Positions 1 to 13,100 of a stretch of 64,000 bases of DNA are shown here, piece after piece (position 1 is the stretch's first letter; the number at the start of each line of letters is the position of its first letter). The stretch covers positions 105,549 through 169,548 of the forward strand of contig QJNS01000174.1 in NCBI GenBank assembly GCA_004154925.1. The letters run 5' to 3'. The translations under genes were made by a program, and so were the position numbers. The notes beneath the pieces were generated by a model. The model was not told where the DNA came from and did not search any database. It saw nothing but the letters and a program-made list of their open reading frames with translations. The stretch is from Monosporascus cannonballus (Eukaryota > Ascomycota > Sordariomycetes > Xylariales).

Positions 1-2741
1 TAATTCCATATATAAAAAGTAAAATATCTGGAATATATTATTACTTTAAAATATATTAGGATAAATTTTAAGAAAATGGCTGTAATTATAAAATAATAAA
101 CTTTAACGATAATTAACGAAATATAAATATTTTTTGGATTCGTTAATTATTATAAAAAGTTTATTCGAAATTTTAATAAAATAATTATATTTTTAATAAA
201 TTTTACGAAAAAAAAAAGAATTTAAATGGATATTAAATATAGAAAATGTATTTTAAAATATTAAAAATACGATTATTAACGAGCCAGTATTAATTATGTA
301 TAATTTAAAGCGTTCCGTTAAGTTAAAAACCGATATTTCGGATTACGTATTAAACATAATAATTAAATAACGAAATAATTAAAATAAATTGCATTTTATT
401 GTATTTTTTTCGTATAAGTTAAAAAGAACCGAATTTAATTATAATATTTTAAATAAAGAATTTATGGCCATTATTATGGTATTTCGGAAGTTTAAGTATT
501 TCTTAAAGGAAAGCTTATATTAGGTTAAGGTTTATACGGATTATCAAAATTTTACCCGATTTATTATAATTAGAGAATTTATAAAATAATAATTTCGATA
601 CGTAAAAAAATTGGCAAACTTCGATTTCGTTATTATCCATAAGAAAAATTTAAAGAACGGCAAAGCAAATACCTTAAGCAAGCGGCCAAATTTCGAAAAA
701 AAATTAGTTAAAATTAGTTATATAATTTCTAATACTATTACAAAAGGATATTTACGTTTACGACAAATTACGATAATTCGGGCAATATTTTACAATATAT
801 ATCAGAAATTTTAATAATATAATAATAATTTCCCAGTAAATCAAAAAATAAACAAAATATAAATTCTAAAATAAATATTAAAAAGATTTAATACGAAAAT
901 ATATAAATATTAATTACATAAATATTTAAAAATTTACAAAACCTTAAAGCAATTTTAATGCATATATTTTTTTCCCAAAATCAAATTAATAATATAAAAA
1001 ATTATCCGATAATACGATATTTGTGTTAAATTAAAGATTCGACGATATAAGCCATACGGAAAATTATAGTTATTATTAATCGTAAAGCGATTATAATATT
1101 TAGTTATATTCGACCTTATTATTAAATTACTTATATTAAAAAATTTAATTATGGGAATATATTATCATAATAATTTTGTAATCGTCGATCAATTCACAAA
1201 ATCTTTTTATTTTTTATTATATTATAAAAATATAAATGCCGAAGAACTGGTATATATATTTTTAAATATATTTGTATTATATATAAATTATTAATAAAAA
1301 GTATATAAAATAAAGGATGAATATTTGTATTTAAGTTTTAATAAGCCCTTATAATACAAATCGGCCTAAATTATAAATTATTTAACGCGTTTAAACCTCA
1401 AATAATTAAATAAATAAAATAAATAAATTAAATTATGGAAATTTATTTACGATATGATATTAATTACGAATAAAATAATTAAATTAAAAAATTATTAATT
1501 ATATAATTAATTTATAATATTAACTATTACGAAAATATTAAATTAATATTTACAAACGTAAATTTTCGTTTTATTTTAAAAGTTTATAAGGAAACGTAAG
1601 ATAATGATTTAATTAATATTAAAATAATTTTTACGTTAAAATAATTATAATAATTGTATTAAAAAATAAAAATAAAATTAAAATTCGTACGAAATCAAAT
1701 AAGCAAATATTATAATTAAAAAAATTAAAGGGATTAATTTTCGAAAAAAGGGAAATGGTTTTCCTTATTACAAAAAACATTTAAACAAAACGACCTAATA
1801 AAAAATTCGATTTTAAATATATTGGTCCTTATAAAATCGCCAAGAAAATTTCAAAAAATAATTATTAATTGGAATTTCTATTAAAAGCTAAATTTTATCC
1901 AATTTTTTATATTTTTTTATTCGAATTAACAGTAAATATTATTAAAATATATATGGTATAAAACGATATGGAAAAAAATGATAAATAAGTATACGAAATG
2001 GACAAAATTCTCGATATACGAAAATAAAACGGATTTACCCAGTACTAATTAAATGAAAAAAATACCCAAATTTCGAAAATACTTAAAAACCTGCCAAAAA
2101 CCTTATTAACGCCTAGCGCCTATTAAAATTTTTTTATTAATAATAACGGAACCACCCGAAATAATGGCATTCTAATTTACGAAATCCACAAAGGAAAACC
2201 CTTAGTTTACCGCATTCCAATTAATAACGTTTACCTTTTTTAAGGCCTGAACCTCGATTACGGATTCCGATTCCAATTACGCAAAATCGTTAAAATTATC
2301 TAGGGATTAAAGGGTACGATTAATAAGTTTCGTACCTTGAAATTAATAGTATTAACGTTAACGACGTATACGAAAAAATCGCGCAAAAATTTCGGATAAA
2401 GATTTTTTGGCCGTTAATTTTTTTTTAATTTTTTCGATTTTGCGATATAGCGATTAATTATAGAAATAAGGATTTCCGTTCCGTTATACGAACGACCTCG
2501 ACGGACATATTCCTTATAACGAAAAACCTTATCTATTATTTAGCAATTAAGCTACCGAGCAAAACAGAAAAAATAAGGTATCGCGTTAAAATTTTCGAAT
2601 TTAATTAAATTAGTTAAGGTAAGTTGCTATTCGGATTTGCGAAAGCGACGTTTGGACATACCGGAAGATATATTAAAGGTATATGGAAAAAAACTTATTA
2701 AAAAAAATCTTAAGGACAAGATTTTGGAAAAAGGGAAATCG

Positions 2742-3152
2742 TATTACGACCTAATAAGCCACGGCCTCCAGAAACGGTCGCAACGGAAAAGGCCAAAAAA
2801 ACTATATGGATTAGGTTATGTGACGGATCACCAATTTACTGGTAGTAAGCCAGTAAGCCGGATTACCAATTCACTGGTGGTGAGCTAATGAGCCGGATTA
2901 CCAACTTACTGGTGGTGATCCAGCTAAAAAAGAAAGATATATACGTTCATTAATTCCATTGTTCAGATAGCTTTAGCTTGCAATACTTATTAATACCAAG
3001 TGTTTGCACTACAACATCGTTACCCAAGGTACCCTTGGCATTACGAGACGTAATACGTTACTGTATCCATTGCTCAGATTCCCACGATACTCCTGCCAAC
3101 ATAAACCCGTCGACTTAGGTTTAATAGTTGGTTAAACCGCCTAGCCGTCATA
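2742..3152 (+). repeat. 3' LTR of the left chromovirus
   Basis: It begins TATTACGACC (TG altered to TA) directly after a polypurine tract. It ends in CCTAGCCGTCATA, the same ending as the 3' LTR at 43121-43517. It is about 411 bp long. The last 150 bp match the LTRs at 36.6 and 43.1 kb, while the first 200 bp are different and contain a tandem repeat. Base composition is much less AT-rich than the internal region, so RIP has been light here. Confidence 0.8.
2825..2921 (+). repeat. 35-bp tandem repeat inside LTR
   Basis: There are two full units of 35 bp and a third partial unit of 27 bp, starting at 2825, 2860 and 2895. Each begins GGATYACCAA and contains an ACTGGTRGT core. Differences between units are C/T or A/G. 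The ACCA and TGGT segments inside each unit could pair with each other. The array is absent from the related LTRs at 36.6 and 43.1 kb. Confidence 0.8.
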
Positions 3153-5581
3153 TTGGGACATTATTATTTCCGGTGATTTCGTTATTATCGATTAAATCTT
3201 TTTTAATAGGTCTTAACTATTTATAAGATTTCTTACAAATTTCTAAATATTTTCACAATTCGGATAGTTTTTTTATTTCGTACGTAACTTTATTTCTTAT
3301 TTTTATATTATTTCGTCCCGTATAAAATCTGATGATATCCGTTATTAATTTAAATAAAATACATAAAAAATTGTATATAGTTTATTTTTATATAAATATT
3401 TTAATTTATAATTATTGTTTATAATCCTTTTAATAATTATATATGTATTAATATATTTAAATTCTAAATCTTTTATTAAATAGTTTCTTTTAAATATTTT
3501 TAGTAACGAGATAAATCTTCGTTTCTTAAAAGGTTAATTGTCTTAATTTCTTTTATAATAATATTTATATGTTTAATTCGGTAGTAAATCCCACTTTAAA
3601 TATAATTTTTGGAATAATTATTTTAAGTATTTTAAAGTAAATATTTTCTAAATATTAATAGATTTCTGGTACTTATTTTTGTGAGAATTAAATTAAAAAT
3701 TACACTTTATACCTGCTGAAATTTCTTTAATACTTTTATAATTATTAATATTATAAAGAATATAAATAATAGGTAATTTCCTATTTTTATTATTCTTTAA
3801 TAATTAATACAATAATATAAATATATATTTAAAATTTCGCTGTACAGCTTCGTTTATCAGGTCTTTAACACTTAAATATATTAAATAATTTAAAATTTCA
3901 ACAGATTTATAATATAAAATTTCACTAAAATTGTTAAATAAATGTAATTTTTTATCGGAAATATTTTCGTACGATAATCTGTATATATTCAATATATTTT
4001 TTAAAAAAGGTATATATCATATATTCAATATTAATATTCTTTTGATAAAGTAAATAATAAACGAATTTTGTAAATATGTCGACGATAATAATAATATTAT
4101 TATGATGTATTTTTATAGTTAGAATTTCGGAAAAATAAAATTTAGTAATGAAATTTATAATAATCTAATCCTGTATTTTTTAAAGAATTTGTAATGATTA
4201 TAGTTTTTCGTAAAACCTATATTGTTATATTTTAACCTTACTGTAAAAGTTGTATTATTATTATATTTTTAAATTCTTACTTATATTTTAAAAATCTAAA
4301 TATGTTAAAAATGTTTTAAGATTTTATAAATTCTTAAATATTTATGTAATTTATACTTAATTATGTAACTTATTAAATCTCTCTAATATTTAATAAAATA
4401 TATAAGTTATTAATTTTTAATATTTATTATGTTATAATGATATGTTTTAATCTTGTAATATATATTATATTATGGAACTTATATTAGTATAATTTAATAT
4501 TAACGTAAATATGTTATTACAATAATATCCAAAACTATATAACTAATTTCAATTAAAGTTTTTTCAAAATTTGAACGTTTACTTGAAATATTTGTGTTAC
4601 CGTTTTTTAAACCTTTTTTACAAATCATAACGAAATTGAAGTTTGTTATTTTTTTTATGTGTCGTGATTAACGTTTTCTAAATTCATTAATTAATATAAA
4701 ACAAGTAATATGATGATGATTCGTAAGAATTTTAATATAATGGAAGGTTTTTTAAAAAATATTTATAGGTTCCAAAAGTTAAAATAATAATTGTAAATCT
4801 TTTATCGGAAATATCGTAATTAAGTTCGGTTTTGTTAATTTATATAAAAAGCATACGATAAATATAAATTGCTTTTATTATTTTCTTATTTCTTCGCCGT
4901 ATTTCACGTATAATTCGAAATATCTGTTTTTAATTTAATGAAGTATATTAAATTATATATAATTAATATTAGTTAGTTAAAAATTATATGTTTAATTTGT
5001 TAAAACTTTATTTTTATTTACAATATTTATTTTAATTTCTTTTTAATAAAATTAACTAAATGTGTAATAATAGTGCTACAATTTGAAATGTATTTCTTAT
5101 AATAATTAACGTATTTATAAATGTTTATATTTTTAATTAATATTAATATTTATTATTTCGAAATTATCATAGCATTTTTACGTTTAATTCAATTTATATT
5201 AAAGTAATAATTTATATTAAGTATTATATATTTTATCTATAAATTTAATATTTGTCGGTATTAATTAAATGTTTTCGCATTTAGGAAGTTTAAAGATTTT
5301 TATAAATATATTTTATATATATTCATTTCGTTTGAAAATAAGCCAAGATATTATGAAAGGAATATATTATAAAAATATGGAAATAGTTTCGTAATATAAA
5401 GTTTATAATCACCTAAACCAAATTTATATATTCGTAAATGCTATTAATATATTTAAATATTAAAATAATCGGTATTTCGTCTTTAAAACTATATTTTATT
5501 TATTATTTGAATTTTAATAATATTATTTTTATTTTTATAATCGAATATTATAAATTACTTAATTATGTTAAATTAATTTTA

Positions 5582-5636
5582 ACGTCCTATGTAAGGTCAC
5601 CGAATAGACAAGCTTACGGGATGGTTTTTGGCAGCT
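5582..5636 (+). repeat. Left terminal inverted repeat of pogo-like element
   Basis: About 55 bp that pair with 7395-7449 read in reverse complement without gaps over the first 35 bases. Right-end copies of a GACAAGCT motif occur twice, a sub-terminal direct repeat that may be a transposase binding site (inference). The TA target duplication lies immediately outside. Confidence 0.85.
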
Positions 5637-5699
5637 TTAAATAACAAATTCGCATTAATCAATTATAATATATGAAAATAACACAAATTAATCAAATTC

Positions 5700-7300
5700 T
5701 TTTTCGCTAAATATATTTATAATTTCTTCACAAATACGCGCATTATGTCCGGGCTTGCCGTTAACGCCACATTTTCGCTTTTTCGTCTTAATCTTTTTAC
5801 CATAACTACCTTCAGCCGCTATTAGCTACATTCTTTTACTTCTACCTTCTTTCTCGGCCAAAAAAACTTATCCCTTTTATATAAGAAGTATTTCTTTTTA
5901 AAGGCGTTTAATTTTAATCTTTTAACGTTTATTAAGAATATAATTTGTTTTATATAAATAATTAGTTTCTTTTTTTAAAAAAATATTTTCATATAATAAA
6001 ATCAAGATATTTTTTATTAAACAATTAACCGATTTAATTATTTTAATTGGCGAATTAGCCTAGTAATTTTTGATTTTTTTTGTAAGTACCGTCCCCGTTT
6101 TATTATTTCGCAAATATTTTAGAAGTTTTCGCAAAAAGGGAAAAAACGAAACCGGCAGAGGTTAATAATAATACGGTCGGTATAAATATAGCTGGAGAAA
6201 TTTCCAAATCGGATAGGACGTTATTAGGGTTAAATAGAACAAATCCAATTTTTGCAAATCCGGCTTTAATATTTTCGGACGTTATGGCAGCTTTAAATGC
6301 GTCGTAAAAGCCGGCGAAGAAATCTTTTTTCGCGATATATATATAATAACGCCGTATCAAATTCTTAATATAAAATAAATAAGCGCGTTTTAAAATAAAA
6401 AAACAAAATACGTCAAAAAATTAAAGCTAATAAGAAAAATAAGCAGGTATATAGAGCGTAATAATAGCGTTATTCGCGCAACATTTTTCGAATTTTATCG
6501 AATAATAATTTTCATAACCGTCGAAGATAAAAAAACGTTTCGATCTTTTCATACGTACTCGGATATATTTATCGAACTTTTAAATTTATTTTAAACCTAA
6601 TTTGTTCGTTATCCAATTATTATTATTTAAACCGATTTTTCAACAGGCTGCTAATAAATCTTTTTGGTACCAAAAATTACAGTAATTTCTTCTACTTAAA
6701 ATAATAAATAATAATAATACCCAACCTTGCGAATTAACAATCTATATAACTATAACCCATTTACTATTTCTTTATTACGCCTATTTAAATTTTCCACGTT
6801 TTTCAGCACTAATAATTATTATGCCCGTTATTATAAAAAGCCCTATCAAAAATCTCGGTTCGTCGAAATTATAAATATTCTTTTTTATAATATCGTATTT
6901 TGTAATTATAACCCGAATACACTTAAATTACTTACGAAATGTTTTTAGATTTTCGCATAATACCTTTTAATAATCGATTTTTCGATTTAAACGCGTTTTA
7001 AGTTTTTTTGCCGTTTAACAAAATTTAACGCCTATTTAACCCCGACGGGTCTCGTAATACGTTAGACAAGCAATATATTCGCCATATTTTTAATATGTTA
7101 AAGCCGGACAGGAAACGTTCGTATATCTAAGTTAAGGATTCAGTCGACAATCGATTATTTTTCGGTCCGCTTTAATTTTCGCAAATTAAGAATAATATCG
7201 GTTCTAGAGAATTTACCAGTATATCGTTCGTATAAAGTAAAATGGGCGACTTCATAAATCAAATTAAATATCGTATAACTAAATATCGGATCTCAGTTAT
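5700..7300 (-). pseudogene. Decayed pogo/Fot1-type transposase
   Basis: On the minus strand a CCHC-type motif is readable at 5771-5730 as C-G-V-N-G-K-P-G-H-N-A-R-I-C, the short zinc-knuckle-like tail found at the C terminus of many fungal pogo transposases. One Cys has become Asn or Val. Upstream, the open stretch 6360-6103 contains segments such as AGFAKIGFVLFNPNNVLSDL, typical of the region after the DDE catalytic domain in this family. The N-terminal helix-turn-helix and catalytic acids could not be located with confidence. Stops and frameshifts occur throughout. The family assignment is firm from the tail, and the exact limits are approximate. Confidence 0.7.
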
Positions 7301-7394
7301 TTAGCCTAGATAGCTAAGTTTATTTTTGTTTCTTTTGTAAACCGTTCCATATTATTAATATTGAAAAGTGATTAATTAAAGTTGGGTAATTAAA

Positions 7395-7449
7395 AGGTGT
7401 CAAAAACTATTCGATAAGCTTGTCCATCCGGTGAGCTTGTCTAGTACGT
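7395..7449 (-). repeat. Right terminal inverted repeat of pogo-like element
   Basis: Reverse complement of the left terminal repeat, again starting ACGT and followed outwards by TA at 7450-7451. The doubled GACAAGCT motif is better preserved here than at the left end. Confidence 0.85.
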
Positions 7450-9100
7450 TATATTTTAATAAATAAAAACAATAATATTCGATTTTTAAAAATAACATTA
7501 TTTACTAAATAAAAGTTTATTGTAAATCGTAATTTGTTATTCTTTTTAAATACGAAAGATATAACGTATTTTGTTGGTAATTTTCAAAATTAAATTTATT
7601 TTTTTTATACATAATTTATTAAATATTTTCAAAAATACGTAATTCGTTTTCATTAATATTATAAATAAGATAAAACTTCTTAAACAGGTTGTTTATTAAA
7701 TATATTTCATAATTTTATTTATTATATTTCAATACTGTTATATTTAATTTCTTCTAAAATGTTACATATATTTCTAACATTGTAATAATATATAAATTAA
7801 AATATCTAAAGTTATATGGTTATTATATTAAATTGTCATTCTATTACTTAACATTTACTTTAATAATAATAATAATAGTAATAATATATTATATATTTCT
7901 CTTTTATAAGTAATAAAATATTTCTCGTATTTCTATTTTTATTTTCGTTATTATTTTTGATTGAATATTGAAATTTCAAATTCCTTTTTTATTTATTAAT
8001 AAGATGTAAAATAAATCTCATTTAATTAATCCTTTCGTTAATAAAAATACCGTATCAATATATATATATAATAATCTTAAAAGTATATCGTAACCTTTAA
8101 ATAAAACAATATCGAAGCTAAATATTTAATATTATTTTTAAATCAAAATTTCAAAATAATTAATTTCGTATTCAGTTTTTCTATTATTCTAAGCATAATT
8201 TTAACTTTCGACATTTATAATTATATAAAAGTCTAATATATATTTTTAAAATGTTTTACATCAGTAAATAATATTTAGTATAATATAACTTCCGTTTAAA
8301 ATTCTATAATTTATTATTAGGATATATTAACACGTTCTTATTTACATATTTAAAACAATGAAGTTAATAATAAATTTTTATTATTGTATTTCAAAGCTTT
8401 TTCGAAAGTTTTTCTTTATTTTCCCGGTTTTGTTATATTGTAAATCTTTTCGAAGTAATCTTTTTAATTTTCTTTTAAACTTATAGAATTTTATTTATAT
8501 TTTATCATATAATGTTTTAAATTGCTATATTTGTTACTTTTGCTCACGTATTTGTTTTTACATCATATTATATTTTTAATTAACTTATAATTCTTTTTTT
8601 ATTAATCAAACTATTTCTTTATATAGAACATAATATCTTATTAGGTTTTTTATAATTTATGGTTTTATTAAAAAGTCTCTTAAGAAAATTCCTGAAAACG
8701 TTATTAAAAATCTATTTTCTGGATTTACAATGAATTTAATTTAAAAAAGAATTTTGGAAAACTTTGATAATAATAATATTTTATAGTATATTAAAATAGT
8801 ATTTTATAATTTAATAGTTTTGTTAATTATAAAACCGAAAAAAGCTTTTTTATTTATTTTACATTTTTTTATTAACTTTATAAAGTTATTTATTCATCAG
8901 GTTTATATTATAAAATAATAATTTAAAAGTATTAATATTATTATTTATCAGTTATGTAATTTTCGATTTATTTAAAAAATCAAATCTTTCTTATATATAT
9001 ATATATATATAAAACGTTAATAAATAAAGCTTTTTATTTCTTATATACTGTATATTTTCGTCGTTTATACTATACGCCGGATATTCTGTTATATCGGTTT

Positions 9101-9951
9101 AACACCTTGAAATAGTTATCTTTTTATAGCGAGCCTGTTATACATCTATCTAGAAGTATAAGCAGTATTCGAAATGGGGTTTTGATTTGTAGATAATAAT
9201 AGGGCGAGTAATGATTTAGTGGTCCGTTTATTAAAGAGATTTAAAAACTTTTCTTATAGTAAAGAACGGCTGCCTTTAGTTATAGGTTTAGATTAATAAC
9301 TAAGGAACGAAATTAAGTAAGTGTTATTTATATGAATATCCGATTTCTTATATATCCTAATCCTTAAAGCAAGTATGTTCTAAATCTATATAATATATAT
9401 AATTTACGTAATTTGGTCCCTGATTATTTAAATTATTTAAATTATTTAAATTACCCTAAAGGCCAAGTTTTTCTGTCCGCAGTTTAGCTATAATAAGTCC
9501 GCGTTAGGCCTTAAAGGTTAGTTTTTTGGAAATAAGAACCCTTGTTTCTATAATATTAATTCCTTTTTTGAGAATTTCTGTCCTAAAAATAAAAACCGTA
9601 AATAGTTATTTCGTTTTGTTGGAAAAACCTTTAGAAATATCCCAATTAACTTTATTATAATAGGCCCTATTCGACAGGAAAAAAGAAATTTTTGTTTAAA
9701 TTAATGCGATTTTCGTATCGCCCGTACCGATTATATCAAGAAATTTGATATTGAAGTTTTTTACTGTTTTAATTATATTTGTTTCCATAAAACTGAATAT
9801 TCTTACGTTTTTGATATCTTAAGATATAATCGATATATTTTAATCAAAAATCACAGATTAAGTCAAGTATATAATTCGTGTTTAACCTAAAGCTTTAAGC
9901 CGTTATAATAAAAATAACATGATATATTTTTTTAACAAATTCGAAATAATT
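9101..9951. other. Gene-free segment with a lightly RIPed repeat
   Basis: There is no open frame of note. Positions 9101-9570 are less AT-rich than the surroundings and include the repeat described at 9322-9567. Positions 9570-9951 are AT-rich and end at the target duplication of the gypsy element that starts at 9952. Confidence 0.6.
9322..9567 (+). repeat. LTR-like repeat plus adjoining conserved sequence, copy 1
   Basis: A segment of about 139 bp starts TGTTAT and matches 18292-18413, which starts TGTTATG and ends TCAACA. Both are followed by the same further 100 bp or so (GGCCAAG, then a GGTCCGCG-like core, then a CTCTGTTCCTGTAA-like end). Copy 1 has lost the terminal CA and gained an AAATTATTT triplication. 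The TGTT...AACA ends suggest a small LTR. The shared flank shows that the two copies are the same part of one element. The element type is not known. Confidence 0.55.
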
Positions 9952-10157
9952 TGGAAGAATACAGCCCCTATAAGGATAAGGCTGGTAGCCGACCAGCCAT
10001 CGATCAGCCACCGACCTATTTATTAATATAAATCTACCATCTGGCAGCTAATAAAAAACGCCGAATAAAAATAACCTAATATATTTATTTTTTAGAATTT
10101 GCTTTACGACTAATTGGAGATTACTTTATTTAACTTATAATTATTTATTATTTTATA
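9952..10157 (+). repeat. 5' LTR, second gypsy family (plus-strand copy)
   Basis: 206 bp. It begins TGGAAGAATACAGCC and ends TTTTATA, corresponding to TGTGAGAATACAGCC and CTTACA in the best-preserved copy (32355-32150, minus). The interior contains the family's run of CGACCAGCCA-like direct repeats. Confidence 0.85.
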
Positions 10158-13100
10158 ATTCTTTTATCTTTACTATAAAAGGTAATACGATAATCATTAA
10201 AAGTAAAATTCGCTAATTATAAAATAAACTTAAATTACTAATCGAAAGGATCGCCGATCGGAACTTAACCGATAAATAATTAATTACGGTACGGAAATAA
10301 GCGAAAAAGCGGATAATAAAACTTTAGCGAATAAGGAATCATAATTTCCGGGATCCCGAATTATTTTATATATATACTAAGAATACGTTTTAATAACCGT
10401 TACCCAAATAGTTAGAAAACGGACGTAATATAATACCCGTATCCTGGAATTTAAAATAAAAAAAGTTAAAATTTTTAATAATAATTAAATTTTAAAAATT
10501 ATTCGTAAATAAAACGAATAATATTCCGAATTTTTGCGATACTTAATTAAATAATAAGGAATAATATAAGTTGAAAAAATAAAACTTTATAAATTAATTA
10601 CGATATTATAGTAAAAGCCTAACAGCAATAAACGAATTCCGCGTTATAATTACCCGAAATTTTTCAAACGCATATTAATTTAAAAAGCAATTAAATAAAA
10701 GTTATTACGGAAATTTACGCCGAAAAACTAAGGCGAAATATCTTTATTTATATTTAATAAGTTATAAACCATATAAACGGTTTTATGATAAACCGTTAAT
10801 CATTATACCGTATTAAACTTAATTATTTTAATTATAAAAAAATTTACAAATAAACAATTAATATATTTTTATTAATAAAAATTATGTAAATCTTAATTTT
10901 TTAATAACGATATAAGAAATAATTTATAGAATTACGATAACGATTTAATTAATTACCGTTCAACTTCAACATGAAGTAAATACTCTTAATTTATAAAATA
11001 AAATTTACGGATATTTTTAACTCGAAAAATAATCGAAATAATAAATGTTTTATTTTTAATTATTTTTATAAATTAATAATAAAATTATAACATATTTTAT
11101 TTCGAAAAAATGTTACATTAAAACAAATTAATAAAGTAATAAATAAAGTAAAATATTACCAGAATGTCTGAAAAAAAGCCAAAAAACCAATTATTTTTTA
11201 CCAAAAATATTAATAAGGATAAACCATTATATTTTAACGTTTTCGAGAAAAAGATTTTTAAAATAAATTAAAAATATTATATAAAAATAATACAAACCGT
11301 AAATATTTTTATATTTAGAAAATAAAAAATTGCCGATTTTATTTTAATTAGAATAGGTTTATATAACTTAATATTTTAATATTTATAAAAGTTTATTTAA
11401 ATATTATAATTAAAAGATATTAAATGATAAAAATATAAATTACAAATTCCAAAAAACACGAAAGCTTTATTATCTCGGTTATAATATATAACGATAAATT
11501 AAATTAATCTTGAAATAAATACTTAAAAGAACGGCAAAATAAGTATATATATATAATTTATTTCGGCTAATAACTATATAATAATTTAAATAAAACCGTT
11601 TTTTTAAAAAAAAGCATTTATTAAAACAATACAAAAGATATAATAATATAACGATTTATAAATACTGGAATATAAATAAATCTTATAAATAAAAGATTAA
11701 TAAAAACGATTAATTTTTAATTAATTTCCGTAAATATTTCGGGCTTTATTAACATTAATAATACGTATATTACATATTATAAAATTTACAAAACTTTTAT
11801 TGATACAATAAATAACATAAATAAAAATTTAAGTAGATTTATTTTATAATATACCGTAACCGGAAAATGTCAGATTTCTTATTATTTAAACTAAAAATAA
11901 ATACATTAAATATTTTAATAAATAGAATTATATATTAAAAATTATATAAATAATCATGTAAAGTTCATAAATAAACAATCTTAAATTTAACAGTTTCCGG
12001 TAAGCAAATTTATGTTATTAATTTAATAAACTTAATTAAAGAATTAAATATTACGGAATTCGGAAAATAACAAAAATAAAAAATAATTAATTTCCTTATA
12101 TACTTAAAGAAGTTCCGGCAAATATATCCCGAAAAAATAACGAAACAAATATTTTAATTAGTAAAGGTAAAATATGTAATAAATTTAATCTTAAAAAAAC
12201 ATTTTTATTTGGCCTAATTTATCTTATTTCGGAAACTTTAAAAACATATTCGAAAAATATATCGGAAAAAATTTAAAAATAAGCCGGATATATTATTTGA
12301 AAATGGACGTAAAGGTATTAATATTATTTATATTTAAAAAAAATTAATTATACGTTAATTATAAATGGTTAAATCGGTAACGATAAAAAACTGATATTTT
12401 TTTAAAAGTTTTAAAAATAATAAATCGTTTAAAATTAATTAAGGTATTTTCGAAAATTAATTTTAAAGATATTTATTATTATGTTAAAATTAAAAAAAAC
12501 GATTACCAAAATATTATTTTTCAAAGGTAATTTAAATAATGTAAATATACGGTTATATTATTAAGCTTTATTAATACGTTAATTAAGTTTTAAGCTTATA
12601 TACATATAAAATATTAATTAATTAATTAATTATATATATATAATATATTATATAAAATATTTATTTATTCGGATAACGAGAAAAAATATGAAAAATATTT
12701 TTAATTAATTTATAAATAATTATTATACTATTAATAATTTATTAAAATATTTAAATACAAACTCTTTAAAAATAACTTTTTAAAATTTATAATTAATATT
12801 GACGGTTTAAAAATAAACCGTAAATAAGTTAATATTATTCAAGTATAATTAAAATTAAAATTAATTTATAATATTTAAATATTTTTAGTATTTGCAAATT
12901 TTTACTGGGAATTTATTACTTATTATTTTTATATTATTAAACTTATTGTTCAGGTTTTAAAAAAACATAAAACAAAATTAAAGTAACAAGATTCCGATAA
13001 CTTGCAAAAATTAAAAAGGTATTTCGAAATTTAAAAAATAACTTTTAATCGGCGATTATTTTTCGATATTAAAATAACGCCAGAAATATCAAAATCGAAA

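Larger units (their letters stand above)
1..3152 (+). mobile_element. 3' part of a Ty3/gypsy chromovirus
   Basis: The start of the window lies inside a reverse transcriptase. Positions 1-2110 can be aligned by eye with 40350-42480 of the full-length chromovirus further right. The order is end of reverse transcriptase, RNase H (about 250-700, including a readable stretch at 611-814), integrase (about 900-1850) and a chromodomain trace (about 1995-2110). A purine-rich tract at 2726-2741 and a 3' LTR follow. Nearly all differences between the copies are C/T or G/A transitions. The 5' part lies outside the window. The tail between chromodomain and LTR differs from that of the element at 36.6 kb, so this is a sister subfamily and not an identical copy. 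Confidence 0.85.
5582..7449 (-). mobile_element. Pogo/Fot1-like Tc1-mariner DNA transposon
   Basis: This is a complete 1868-bp unit. Both termini begin ACGT and form inverted repeats of about 55 bp, with mismatches that are mostly RIP-type transitions. TA dinucleotides flank it at 5580-5581 and 7450-7451, the target duplication expected of Tc1/mariner elements. The interior carries remains of a transposase on the minus strand (see that entry). Size, TA target and transposase tail agree with the fungal Fot1/pogo group. It sits inside the reverse transcriptase of a minus-strand gypsy remnant, so it inserted later than that element. It is inactive because of many stops. Confidence 0.85.
3153..9100 (-). 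mobile_element. Minus-strand Ty3/gypsy remnant, split by a DNA transposon
   Basis: Read on the minus strand, about 8220-7960 matches the protease-region text found at 39230-39440 in the full-length chromovirus. About 5480-5240 matches its reverse transcriptase around the catalytic aspartates, here read as Tyr-Ser-Phe-His. Near 3250-3160 the text resembles the tail that follows the chromodomain. The order protease, reverse transcriptase, 3' tail is therefore collinear on the minus strand. The element is broken in the reverse transcriptase by the pogo-like transposon at 5582-7449. Neither LTR was recognised. The left end abuts the LTR that ends at 3152, and the right limit near 9100 is a guess. 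Confidence 0.65.

Noticed and set aside
2637..2888. 83-codon plus-strand frame crossing into the LTR
   Set aside because: It runs from the element tail across the polypurine tract into the LTR tandem repeat, so it cannot be one functional protein.
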